30,285 nt of DNA from a virus: positions 1-30,285 of IMG/VR virus record IMGVR_UViG_3300021964_000322; one strand, given 5' to 3'. Shown here one piece after another: positions 16,691 to 25,118 of the stretch. Position 1 is the stretch's first letter, and the number at the start of each line of letters is the position of its first letter. Made by a program: the position numbers and the translations under genes. The notes under the pieces were generated by a model. That model ran no database searches and was not told the DNA's origin. It saw only the letters and a program-made list of their open reading frames with translations.

Positions 16691-17529
16691 CAAGGGAAGC
16701 TTTTAAATATATCTGCCTCAACCAAGAATAATTCTGATTGAGTTCGTTCGTAGTTCTCGATCAAGAAATCTAGGTAGTACCCACGGAGTCCGTGAGATTC
16801 CGATATAGCATTCTTTATGTAGAACGTATAATCCCCAGATAATATCGCTGTTGACCCTCCAACTGGAGTTGTCGAATCTATTGTTATCTCGCTTGTAACT
16901 GTAAGTCCAACGGTCTTTCTTTTCGTGATAGACGTCACTACTCCGCATAAAGTAAACGTACCTCCATTCAAAAAATATACCAAGTCCCCTACGCTTATTA
17001 TGCTATCGATCACTCCGTATGGATAGGCCACTATGATGTTAGCTGGGTCTGCTACATCTACAGACGTGCTAGATCCTATACCTTGAGAAGACCTGAGTGG
17101 TAGTTCTGTTTCCTGAACTGGAACAGAGTCTATCCCTCTTATGTATGCAAACCAATCACCCTCCTTCTGCTCGAAGTAATCAGAGTCGATATCTCCGCTT
17201 TCCAAGTCAGTTAATGAATCGTACCCCCATGCATGAGTACCATCTAATGCTATGGTCTTAAATACCTTGACATCAGATGGAGCATCATTGAATACAGTCC
17301 TTACATTCATTGGTGTGTAGGTTCCGTAAAAAGTACACCTGTCTACGTTGTCTGAGTTGTGGATATATAAATTTCCTTCATCGAATGTAAACAAGTTTTG
17401 GTTCATCCCAATTATTTCCTCTGGATAATAAGAGTAAAACGAAGGAAACCCGTTAGAAGACGGGGAGTATGTTAATGTATACGCCTGTCTAGTTGGTGCT
17501 GTCGATTCTGTTATTGTTGGTTTTGCCAT
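16690..17529 (-). CDS. Tail stabilization-associated protein (partner or C-terminal piece of the muzzle protein)
   Basis: A 279-aa beta-rich structural protein. The segment FPSFYSYYPEEIIGMNQNLF (residues 28-47) followed by YIHNSDNVDRCTFYG resembles what I recall from the C-terminal part of stabilization (P22 gp10-like) proteins in crAss-like and related phages. The start codon overlaps the stop of the 1445-aa gene as TAATG, so translation is probably coupled and the two may be a split form of one protein. The middle contains a short EGDWFAYIRG segment, and the C-terminal half is rich in beta strands. It is therefore likely to be part of the tail muzzle or to attach to it. There is no catalytic motif, signal peptide or membrane segment. 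Confidence 0.65.
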   Translation of the reverse strand: MAKPTITESTAPTRQAYTLTYSPSSNGFPSFYSYYPEEIIGMNQNLFTFDEGNLYIHNSDNVDRCTFYGTYTPMNVRTVFNDAPSDVKVFKTIALDGTHAWGYDSLTDLESGDIDSDYFEQKEGDWFAYIRGIDSVPVQETELPLRSSQGIGSSTSVDVADPANIIVAYPYGVIDSIISVGDLVYFLNGGTFTLCGVVTSITKRKTVGLTVTSEITIDSTTPVGGSTAILSGDYTFYIKNAISESHGLRGYYLDFLIENYERTQSELFLVEADIFKSFP

Positions 17530-20500
17530 TATCTATAGTCGTAAATTAAGTAAATATACGGACTGAATTGTGGAGTCTGCGTATAAGTTATGTCGTAGTA
17601 GTAAACCCCTGTCGATGGGTTTTGTATAGGTGTCAGCGTGGTTGCAGCAGAGAGCATACTTGCTATGTCTACATCACTATCTGAATAGTCTGTCGTGGAA
17701 AGTAAGTACTTCAGCGAACTTGATCCAAAGTCAAAGTTATCAAACCCTTTCTTAGTAGACTGAATTCTTATTGTCACCTGACCCCCAGATTCAGGTGGTA
17801 TCATACCAGCCCCTGCGCTTCCTTCGAATGATTGGAATAGAGACACGTTGTATGTGTTGTCTGTATTCTGAAGGGTAGCTAAGTTACTCTGAGTTGGACT
17901 AACGTATGTTCCCTGAGTCCAGTAAAAGTCGTTATGTATGTACTGAGGTGTCTCGTCATCTGGAGCTAGTACAACCTGAGTCATTCTAGGTCCGTTTTCA
18001 GTGGCGCATCCTACTTCAACAGCGTATGATGTGGTGAATGAACTTGATAGTGTAACTTCAACTGTAGCTATGTCTACGCCAACCGACTTTGTGAATGTAA
18101 ACGACCCACCTGACGTAACAGCTCCAGAAGAATACGTAGATCCGTCATGAATGATTTCAAACGTGACATCCTCTCCCATCGGGAGTATGCCAACTGTATA
18201 GTCTACTGTAATCTCTCCTGACCCCGGAGCTAATATTACCTCCCAAGTTCTGAACGTTTCATCAGTAGTTACTGTAACTTCCTCTCCACAAGAGGAAACG
18301 AATGGATCTGAAGGAACTGTGTTTAGATTTCCTGCTATAACGTATTCTCCCATATAAGGATCATAACCTCCTAGCTTTTGAGTATTCGGAGTTAACCTGA
18401 AGTAGTCTCTAAACCATGACTTCATACCAAATTCAGAAATGACTGAGAGCTGTTCAGCTTGTCCACTTCCAGTAAGCTTTATAACAGCACCTCTTTTAGG
18501 GTCTACAAAATATTTGTCATATCCATATTCAGTATAACTCTCTGGGTTATTTCCAATACCGAAGTTTTCTATCCTAGCTATCTGTGTACCAAGCACTTCT
18601 GGAATATCAACTACAGTTCCTCCTCCTTGTGATGAACTGATCAAGTTCTTGCTTGACAACACGTAGGATACTTTATCTTCCTGTAGAACTAATATATCGT
18701 TTGCTCTCCCAGATATAACCCTAATCGGACCGAAAGATCTTTCCAGCTGTTTGAAGTTTGCTAACGATAGGTTGAACTCATTTAGCCTGTTTACGTTAGT
18801 TTCTTCATTGTATATACCACTATAAGTAAGGTCAGAATATCTGTCTGCCTCTTTATAATCCTCCTGAGATACAGCGTAAAATCTTTCGCCTAATCTAAAT
18901 GAAGGCGTAGCTAATCGATCACCTATCTTGTAACTCTCGACACCATTACCAAAGGAATAGCAATCGAAGAAGTTCAGGTCTATTATAGCTGGAAGTGATG
19001 TCGTTTGGTTTTGCACGTTCCCTTCGTGTCTTCCTGCTGTGATGTTAAATGTTTGGCTTCCTTCGTAATAGATATCGTTGTCTGCCTCTTGAGGTATTGT
19101 TTCAAAGACGAATAGATTTCCTCCTGTAATTATCTTGACTCTGCACTCTGTCTTCTGGAAAATCCCTGTACCATCATCATTGTTTCTAAGTCCAAGATAC
19201 ATTTGACCTGTTTGTGCGTCTCCAGCTGAATCATCAGGGTTCCACCATCCAAATTGTATCCTAAATTCGGTATCTACTATCGGATTCCTGATGTAGTCTG
19301 TACCTGTTCCAGTTATGTTTTCGTATAATTCATTGAAATATACTGTTTCTATTCCAACTCCATCGGTAGTTGAGATACCATTTGTTAGATCGATATTCTC
19401 GGCTTCAACCATATCGTACAAACTACTGTAATCTTTAGTGGCCGTCACTTGTCTCTCTAAAGTGTACGTCCTTACGTCCCCATCTAGATTAGTTCCTTCG
19501 AATTTTATATATATTTCTACTATACTACCAGCAGGTATTTCCCAAGGTAAGTATGGCGGATTGCTTGAACTTATAGGATCTGTAGCGTTATAGTTAGGGT
19601 TATCGCTGTATATAGGATATATTATGAATGGATTACCTGTAACCGTATCCGATTGCTTCTCTAGACCACTGTCAAGTATATAGTCTTTTGAATACGATGT
19701 GTTTATATCTGAAGACTTAATTTTCATATACAACCCAGATGGTTCTTCATCAATAAGTATAGTGTCTAAAAAATCCCTTTGTTTAGCAGATATATCTATG
19801 ACAGTAACTTCTACGTCATTGTCAAGTGCACCTGATAGATCTTTTTTGATTCTAAGCTTGTCACCTTCTGAACATTTATTCTGGTTATCACCTTCCAATA
19901 AAAAGTAAGTGGATCCATCTGAAATGTCATTGAAATATATATTAGAGTATATAATCTCATAATCTAGTTCAGATGGTTTCAATGCAAATTTATATTTAGT
20001 TGCCCATTCAGGAGGGTTTTGACTGTCAGGTATTGTTACCCTTATACTATTTTTTTTGTCTGAATTTATAGTCGGTACATACACGGTGTTGTTTGGACTC
20101 ACTAAAGCTGTTGTTGACCTGTTGTATTCGTCCATATAAATAATCGCTACCTCGTAATCTCTTTTACTATGCAAGCTTTCTCCAATTGTATATTTGTAAA
20201 ATTTAGCCGAGGAATAGACCACATCAAAATATTCATAAACATACTGCCCCGGAGAGCCGTTTTCTCCAAATCTCATTGCTACGAATTGCAATGTTATCTG
20301 ATTTGAAGAAACGCTTATCGATATCCCTTGTCCCGGAGATGTTATACCACTGGATTCCTTTGTCCACCCCGGAGACGGAAGTAGAGGTGTAAATGATCCA
20401 CAATTTATTTGATCAGTCAAAGAGTTACCTGCATCAACAGTTCCGCAATCACTTATTGGGGTGAAAGAACTCACTGCTTCAATAAATTCCGCACTAGCAG

Positions 20501-21866
20501 CAAAAGCTGCTACAGATCCATATGTACTCTGTAGTGTTATAGTTTTACTTATACTTAACGGAGGAGGTGTTTCTGATGGAGTAGTCGTTGTAGTCGATAC
20601 ATACTTGTTATGTCTTAAAGTAAATGATAAATCAAGCACTGCGCCTTCTATCAGATCAGAAGCTACCTCGTCTAAGTCGATTATAACTTTCGCATTGTTT
20701 ATATCTTCAGATCCAGCTATAGTATAATTACCTATATTTCTGTTTACAAGTAAATCGGTTTTTTCTATATCATTTTCCACTAGTTCAGCAGTATAAACCA
20801 AACGAGTAGAATCACCGTTCTCATCAACCACATCGTATCCATCAGTGTAGTTACCCATAACTAGTCTATTACCCATTATGGTTTGAGCTTGCGCTTTGTG
20901 TGGTACATTATCAAACAGCCTGTACAGTTCTTCTTCTGGAAGAGTCGTGTATACTTTTTTGTTTACAAAAGTTACTGATACTGTAGAGTTATCGGACCAT
21001 CCTAAATCAGCCTTGTCGTACTTTTCTACGATGTTTAGTATGCTTGAGTTTGAAAACTTAAATACCAAGTCAATGCCTACGACGTTGCTAGAAGAAGTGT
21101 CAAGATCTATGATTGCAGAATTAAATGCATTACTCATACCCTTATTCTCCATTGTGCTGTAATCCAACTCGAATGTGTTCGGAGAGAATGCTATCGGAGA
21201 AAATTGAGACAACGCAGAATACTGGCCGTCCACGTACTTATATCTATAGGCAAATGAAATAAACCTAGTGTCCATATAGGTCTCTTGTCCAGTCTGTTTG
21301 ATTGGCGTGACAGTTGGAGCTGCGCTAGGTGGTTTTACTATCAGGTTTATATCTTCATCTGAAGGTTCATTGTAAACTCTTTTGGTGTTAAATATTCTTG
21401 GTGGGTTGTTATTGTCGTTTATAATCAAGTAATCCTCAATTATATCCATCGCATTCACCCTGTACTCCTCACTGAAATTCAACACAGTTCCTGTGCCGGA
21501 TGGATGAGTTGAACTTATTACGTGATATATCAACGTCCCAGAGACCACGTTGTAAGATACAATCATATCTAGCACACCGCTAAGAACAGTCGGGTTACTA
21601 GGGTCGTGCACACACCAATAAATAGTGTCTCTAGCTGAGTCTGCCACTGAACCGATACAAACAGCATCAGCAGATAAATCACTACCTCTGTATCCTAGTG
21701 TTGTTATCTGTTCATTACCTTTTGAGTTTTCGATAGCCCCCATTTCACTTTCTTCGGTAGAGCTAACCCTTACATTCATTGCGCTTAAATACTCACCATT
21801 AGCTATAAGTCTTTCGTCGAACATTGTATTCATTCGACCTTTAATGAAATTCCTTTTTATCTTCAT
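17529..21866 (-). CDS. Tail stabilization/muzzle protein (P22 gp10-like), 1445 aa
   Basis: A large structural protein that forms the distal end of the short tail. Its N-terminus carries a pattern typical of phage stabilization proteins: KGRMNTMFDERLIANGEY, then AMNVRVSSTEESEMGAIENS. The rest is Ser/Thr-rich and beta-rich. A proline-threonine linker (TTTTTPSETPPP) lies near residue 430, a positive Gly/Asp-rich middle follows, and an Ig-like segment sits near 1190-1290, just before a Cys (VGCATENGP). At 1445 aa it is in the range expected for the muzzle proteins of crAss-like virions. It starts with TAATG overlap to the ring protein gene and ends with TAATG overlap to the 279-aa gene. The Ig-like stretch may bind carbohydrate or host surface, but this is inference. 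Confidence 0.85.
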   Translation of the reverse strand: MKIKRNFIKGRMNTMFDERLIANGEYLSAMNVRVSSTEESEMGAIENSKGNEQITTLGYRGSDLSADAVCIGSVADSARDTIYWCVHDPSNPTVLSGVLDMIVSYNVVSGTLIYHVISSTHPSGTGTVLNFSEEYRVNAMDIIEDYLIINDNNNPPRIFNTKRVYNEPSDEDINLIVKPPSAAPTVTPIKQTGQETYMDTRFISFAYRYKYVDGQYSALSQFSPIAFSPNTFELDYSTMENKGMSNAFNSAIIDLDTSSSNVVGIDLVFKFSNSSILNIVEKYDKADLGWSDNSTVSVTFVNKKVYTTLPEEELYRLFDNVPHKAQAQTIMGNRLVMGNYTDGYDVVDENGDSTRLVYTAELVENDIEKTDLLVNRNIGNYTIAGSEDINNAKVIIDLDEVASDLIEGAVLDLSFTLRHNKYVSTTTTTPSETPPPLSISKTITLQSTYGSVAAFAASAEFIEAVSSFTPISDCGTVDAGNSLTDQINCGSFTPLLPSPGWTKESSGITSPGQGISISVSSNQITLQFVAMRFGENGSPGQYVYEYFDVVYSSAKFYKYTIGESLHSKRDYEVAIIYMDEYNRSTTALVSPNNTVYVPTINSDKKNSIRVTIPDSQNPPEWATKYKFALKPSELDYEIIYSNIYFNDISDGSTYFLLEGDNQNKCSEGDKLRIKKDLSGALDNDVEVTVIDISAKQRDFLDTILIDEEPSGLYMKIKSSDINTSYSKDYILDSGLEKQSDTVTGNPFIIYPIYSDNPNYNATDPISSSNPPYLPWEIPAGSIVEIYIKFEGTNLDGDVRTYTLERQVTATKDYSSLYDMVEAENIDLTNGISTTDGVGIETVYFNELYENITGTGTDYIRNPIVDTEFRIQFGWWNPDDSAGDAQTGQMYLGLRNNDDGTGIFQKTECRVKIITGGNLFVFETIPQEADNDIYYEGSQTFNITAGRHEGNVQNQTTSLPAIIDLNFFDCYSFGNGVESYKIGDRLATPSFRLGERFYAVSQEDYKEADRYSDLTYSGIYNEETNVNRLNEFNLSLANFKQLERSFGPIRVISGRANDILVLQEDKVSYVLSSKNLISSSQGGGTVVDIPEVLGTQIARIENFGIGNNPESYTEYGYDKYFVDPKRGAVIKLTGSGQAEQLSVISEFGMKSWFRDYFRLTPNTQKLGGYDPYMGEYVIAGNLNTVPSDPFVSSCGEEVTVTTDETFRTWEVILAPGSGEITVDYTVGILPMGEDVTFEIIHDGSTYSSGAVTSGGSFTFTKSVGVDIATVEVTLSSSFTTSYAVEVGCATENGPRMTQVVLAPDDETPQYIHNDFYWTQGTYVSPTQSNLATLQNTDNTYNVSLFQSFEGSAGAGMIPPESGGQVTIRIQSTKKGFDNFDFGSSSLKYLLSTTDYSDSDVDIASMLSAATTLTPIQNPSTGVYYYDITYTQTPQFSPYIYLIYDYR

Positions 21867-22789
21867 TACTTGATGTGTTTATCCATACCTCTCATATTCA
21901 TGAGTAGTCGTCCCGGATGTAAGTTGCTCATTCTTATCTTCGCATTTCTAAGTAAAGCTGTAGATTTCTTTCTAGCTCTACCAACTATATATTCTTGAAC
22001 CCCTGTCTTCTGATCAAGCAGCTCGTAGTTTATGTATGCGTACACGTATCTCTCAAATAACTTATTTACAGATATAAGAGATTCATCTCCATTCTCCATA
22101 CCATCGCTAACATATTCCAATATACACTTCTCACCGTCCATTCCTGAACTGAAGTTAATAACTCCTGACTTGTTATCTATCTTGAATGTTGGATTGAAGT
22201 TTGCTGTCTCCGTGTTTAAACCATACCTCTCTCCTACTGCGTAATCGAAGTACCATCTTCCATCTAGGCAGTACCCTTCATGTTCATTAAAAATAGAATC
22301 CTCATTTAAGTAAATACTTTTCTTTTGACCAGTAATTCTGTCGAAATCTATTTGAGAGTATTCAGGCTTTAATACATTGCCATCTTCATCAAACAATATC
22401 TTGCAATCATTATCTTGAAGGTAGGCGTCGCTGTAATTGGTTTGAATATTTTCAGTCAGTGGTCTCAACAACCCGTCCTTGTAGAGTGATATCCTAACCC
22501 AGTTCACATAGTCTGGTGGAAGTACAAATCTAAGTTGGTCACATACGTCTAGCTCAAGTATCTTGATCTCCTTGAACGCATCGTAGTTCAACTCTTGTAT
22601 AGCCCTCTTAGCGTGGAAGAGTATCTTATATCTAGGTTCGTTGTTTATTAATGAATGATTTCCAGCATACATTAACTGGAAATTGTTTACAATATCTGTA
22701 AGAGATACATACTGGTATGACCCCCAATTTGCATCTTCTGGTGCGGCACCACTATTCTCGTAATATGCGTAAGCTGATATATAAGCCAT
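21866..22789 (-). CDS. Head-tail connector/ring protein (307 aa)
   Basis: A tail ring protein that links the portal to the tail. It closely fits the conserved connector family seen in crAss-like and marine Bacteroidota podoviruses, with segments DIVNNFQLMYAGNHSLI, FHAKRAIQELNYDAFKEI and DQLRFVLPPDYVNWVRISLY (residues about 32-105). The C-terminal part is helical (VNKLFERYVYAYINYELL) with a basic tail (GRARKKSTALLRNAKIRMSN). No enzyme motif is visible. It lies after the Lys-rich small proteins and overlaps the muzzle gene as TAATG. The structural role is fairly sure; whether it corresponds to ring 1 or another ring of the crAss001 virion cannot be settled here. Confidence 0.8.
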   Translation of the reverse strand: MAYISAYAYYENSGAAPEDANWGSYQYVSLTDIVNNFQLMYAGNHSLINNEPRYKILFHAKRAIQELNYDAFKEIKILELDVCDQLRFVLPPDYVNWVRISLYKDGLLRPLTENIQTNYSDAYLQDNDCKILFDEDGNVLKPEYSQIDFDRITGQKKSIYLNEDSIFNEHEGYCLDGRWYFDYAVGERYGLNTETANFNPTFKIDNKSGVINFSSGMDGEKCILEYVSDGMENGDESLISVNKLFERYVYAYINYELLDQKTGVQEYIVGRARKKSTALLRNAKIRMSNLHPGRLLMNMRGMDKHIK

Positions 22790-22793
22790 CTTC

Positions 22794-22915
22794 TTATTTC
22801 TTAATGATTTCTCCTGTTGTTGAGTTTACGGTTATTTTTTTACTATACTTCTCCTCAAGAGAAGCATTTAGTTTTAGGTTTGCTTTTTTTTTACTGTTTT
22901 CTTTTTAGCTTCCAT
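22794..22915 (-). CDS. Small Lys-rich gene needing a -1 frameshift (about 40 aa)
   Basis: ATG 22915 lies one base after the stop of the 103-aa gene (TAATATG). The first frame reads MEAKKKTVKKK and then stops at TAA 22876-22874. An A-run of nine bases followed by G (22892-22883, read on the - strand) contains the heptamer A AAA AAG in the zero frame, the same slip site as E. coli dnaX. A -1 slip there gives 29 more residues, beginning ANLKLNASLEEKYSKKITVN and ending at TAA 22796-22794, four bases before the next gene. The product would be Lys-rich at the N-terminus with a short beta-hairpin-like C-terminal part. A one-base homopolymer error would give the same extended frame. The function is unknown. 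Confidence 0.5.
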
Positions 22916-22916
22916 A

Positions 22917-23228
22917 TTACCATTTTACTTTATTTGCCCAATAAGCTGCAGACATTTTACCTTTTTTAATATTTTTAGCATGTCTAGCTTTAAATGATGC
23001 TCTTTTCTTTTTCATTTTATCACTTTCACCTGCTTTAGGTTTACCAGCAGTTTTTGCACCTTGTTCTCCAAAACGTATAGTTTTAATCTTATCACCTACT
23101 TTAGCTACAACAATATGTGACTTTTTTGGATGACTAGGAGTTCTCTTAGGTTTATTGTAACCAGATACTCCAGCTCTAGTTAATCTTGAGTCTTTCTTCT
23201 TACCTGATGTTTTTTTCTTAGCTGCCAT
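22917..23228 (-). CDS. Lys-rich conserved phage protein, DUF6321-like (103 aa)
   Basis: A very basic 103-aa protein. The N-terminus is a Lys run (MAAKKKTSGKKK). It is followed by a conserved pattern RAGVSGYNKPKRTPSHPKKS and, at the C-terminus, ASFKARHAKNIKKGKMSAAY ending in WANKVKW. This resembles a small uncharacterised protein family in cyanophages and other marine phages that I associate with DUF6321; the assignment is from memory. The high charge suggests nucleic acid binding, possibly packaged DNA or RNA, but the conserved aromatic C-terminus implies a compact fold. The gene lies between two connector genes, 11 bases after the upstream one. Confidence 0.7.
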   Translation of the reverse strand: MAAKKKTSGKKKDSRLTRAGVSGYNKPKRTPSHPKKSHIVVAKVGDKIKTIRFGEQGAKTAGKPKAGESDKMKKKRASFKARHAKNIKKGKMSAAYWANKVKW

Positions 23229-23239
23229 AGTTAATAATC

Positions 23240-24205
23240 TTATCTTTCTAGGTTAGTTTCTCTATCTTCTAATTTAGCAGAGATGTCAGTCATCTGAATC
23301 TCTCTGATCGACATACCTGCGTATTGCAATATCTTTTGAACTAAAACATGTTCATCAACTTCTGGTAACTCAAAGTCTTGATAGTCTGGTTGAGTTGAGT
23401 CAAACAATGGTTCCCCAGTAGCTGAAGGAACATCTGAATACGTCCACTTAGGAGTCTTTGGATATCTTGTGTACTGTATCACTACAGATCCAGTAACTGT
23501 TATCGATGATGGATATACAGCTACTGTTTCGCCAAACCCAGTTGACTCTGATTCGCTCATTACGTAAACTGGAAAAGTAGCCGTAGGAGCTGTAAGGTTA
23601 GAATTGTTAAGCATCATTATCTTGCTCTGTGTGACCTTATCCAACTCTCTGTGTATTGTGGATCTGAATACTGCGTACTCTGGAGACGCTAGTTCAAATA
23701 TGTCTTTCGTAAGTATAATCTCGGTATCACTCACAACTCTAACAACAAAGGCTACCGCCCCTGTAGTTTGGCTGACTACTACATCACCACTCGATATACC
23801 ATCTGAAGTAAACGTTGCTCCTGAATCAACTAGCCTCCCTGCTGTAACAGATGTTATGCTTCCAGAAGAAAGTAAGCTAGAGTAATAACTCATACGATCA
23901 ATATTGTAGTAGTCTTCAGGTAAAGTCATGAAGTGACTCACCTCTCCAGATACCTTTGGTAATAGTGCTGCTGCCTTTGAAAATCTTTCTATAGTCTCTC
24001 CCAGTGCTCCTGTAATGTCAGCGTAACCTGTTCCTGATCGTCTGGCATTCTCCTTCGTTATCTGCCTGTTATACCTGTCGAAGTATTTCTCGAATATTTC
24101 TATCTGAGCTTGTTTGGCAAACAGATTAAAGTCTGCTGGGCTTATATAGCCGTAGTTATTCTTATTTAATATGGATAGTACCGTATTTCTTACTGAGTTT
24201 ATCAT
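23240..24205 (-). CDS. Head-tail connector/ring protein (321 aa)
   Basis: A structural protein of the neck. An N-terminal helical region (VRNTVLSILNKNNYGYISPA, then DFNLFAKQAQIEIFEKYFDR, residues 5-44) resembles adaptor and ring proteins of crAss-like and marine podoviruses. The middle (about 110-170) is a Ser/Thr/Gly-rich beta domain (GSITSVTAGRLVDSGATF). Residues 220-260 contain VAVYPSSITVTGSVVIQYTR and YPKTPKWTY, typical of this connector group. The C-terminal helix is DEHVLVQKILQYAGMSIREI. The gene starts just downstream of a terminator hairpin and a possible promoter box. Naming it as a specific ring protein is not possible from this evidence. Confidence 0.7.
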   Translation of the reverse strand: MINSVRNTVLSILNKNNYGYISPADFNLFAKQAQIEIFEKYFDRYNRQITKENARRSGTGYADITGALGETIERFSKAAALLPKVSGEVSHFMTLPEDYYNIDRMSYYSSLLSSGSITSVTAGRLVDSGATFTSDGISSGDVVVSQTTGAVAFVVRVVSDTEIILTKDIFELASPEYAVFRSTIHRELDKVTQSKIMMLNNSNLTAPTATFPVYVMSESESTGFGETVAVYPSSITVTGSVVIQYTRYPKTPKWTYSDVPSATGEPLFDSTQPDYQDFELPEVDEHVLVQKILQYAGMSIREIQMTDISAKLEDRETNLER

Positions 24206-24220
24206 CAGGTAGTTTTACAG

Positions 24221-24228
24221 CAAATATA
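24221..24228 (-). promoter_or_regulatory. Possible Bacteroidota -7 promoter box (TATATTTG)
   Basis: On the - strand this reads TATATTTG, matching the Bacteroidota -7 consensus TAnnTTTG. It lies 16 bases upstream of the ATG of the 321-aa connector gene and just downstream of the terminator at 24231-24262. A clear -33 TTTG is not visible, so the call rests on position and on the same spacing before the scaffold gene. Confidence 0.35.
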
Positions 24229-24230
24229 AG

Positions 24231-24262
24231 AAAAAAAATAGGGCGAATGTTTTTTCGCCCTA
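24231..24262 (-). terminator. Rho-independent terminator after the 252-aa gene
   Basis: TAGGGCGAA (24239-24247) pairs perfectly with TTCGCCCTA (24254-24262) around a six-base loop. On the - strand the hairpin is followed by eight U residues (24238-24231). This is a strong intrinsic terminator placed 25 bases after the stop of the 252-aa gene and before the connector gene. Confidence 0.9.
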
Positions 24263-24286
24263 CTTAATGTTTATATGACTATCATG

Positions 24287-25045
24287 TTAGCCTTCCGATA
24301 CCTTGGATTTTAACAGCTCTAAGATTTCTAAACCTTCGTCTGTCTTCAAAAACTTACCTAACCTTTCAACAGGGCTTTCACCATATTGAATGTTCATGAG
24401 TTTGTTTTTGTTTGAATCTAGGTTATACCAAATCTCAGTGTCGTTTCTTCGTGTAGTCAAGAATCCTTTATGGAATACTTGAGCAGCAATATCCATAACC
24501 TCTAAGTCTGAGTCATCGATTGCTTGTAAGAACTCATCTGGGTTGTTTTTAGCGTACACCAAGATGTCTCTCTTAATTTCGCTAGACGTCATCTTGTCAG
24601 TGTTAGACCCCATAAGTACTCTGGCAATCATAAGCTTCTGATCGATATCTAACTTTCTAGCCATCTCAGTAGCTGTACTTGACTTCTCTAGTTCTTCGTA
24701 TTCAGTCTGAGCGTCTTTCTCCTTATCTTGGATAACGAAGTCTTTCCCAAACTTAGGGTGTAACTGTAAAAACTGTTGAAGTGCTGGATTTGTTTTTGGC
24801 ACCTGAAGCATACCATCATTGAAAATGATTGGCTCTATAATGGCTGTCCCGTCTTGCTCGTCTTCAAAACAACTCTTTTGATTGCTAGCATACCTTAGAA
24901 CTCTGTTCTCGTTGTTCTCTTCATCGTAGTAGTGAAGAGGATTCGCTGTAGTGTTTCTAGAATTTACCATCCAACTTAGTGGTGGATTCTTTCTAGTCAT
25001 TACGAACGTTAAATCTTTTGGTTTGTTTCTCTTTGATCTATTCAT
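24287..25045 (-). CDS. Unknown conserved-looking phage protein downstream of the capsid gene (252 aa)
   Basis: I do not recognise a named family. The N-terminus is basic (MNRSKRNKPKDLTFVMTRKN) and is followed by NPLHYYDEENNENRVLRYAS and an acidic segment around DEQDGTAIIEPIIFNDG. The middle has HPKFGKDFVIQDKEKDAQTE and a helical stretch (STATEMARKLDIDQKLMIAR). The C-terminus (SPVERLGKFLKTDEGLEILE) is helical. There is no signal peptide, membrane segment or catalytic motif. It follows the capsid gene and sits alone between two terminators, so its expression may be set separately from its neighbours. By position it could be a head decoration, head completion or internal protein, but this is not shown by the sequence. 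Confidence 0.7.
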   Translation of the reverse strand: MNRSKRNKPKDLTFVMTRKNPPLSWMVNSRNTTANPLHYYDEENNENRVLRYASNQKSCFEDEQDGTAIIEPIIFNDGMLQVPKTNPALQQFLQLHPKFGKDFVIQDKEKDAQTEYEELEKSSTATEMARKLDIDQKLMIARVLMGSNTDKMTSSEIKRDILVYAKNNPDEFLQAIDDSDLEVMDIAAQVFHKGFLTTRRNDTEIWYNLDSNKNKLMNIQYGESPVERLGKFLKTDEGLEILELLKSKVSEG

Positions 25046-25070
25046 TTTATTTTGATTTTACTTGATTTAA

Positions 25071-25099
25071 AATAAGGGCTAGAGATCACTCCCTAGCCC
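25071..25099 (-). terminator. Rho-independent terminator after the major capsid gene
   Basis: GGGCTAG (25076-25082) pairs with CTAGCCC (25093-25099) around a ten-base loop. On the - strand the stem is followed by TTATTTT. It lies 20 bases after the capsid stop codon, a common place for a terminator that limits read-through from a highly expressed capsid transcript. The loop is long and the U-tract interrupted, so it may be leaky. Confidence 0.7.
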
Positions 25100-25118
25100 C
25101 TGTTGGTTTTTAGGTATA

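Noticed and set aside
16690-16693. TTG start one codon before the GNAT-like ATG
   Set aside because: The ATG at 16690 overlaps the previous stop as TGATG, like other junctions in this operon, and is the simpler start.
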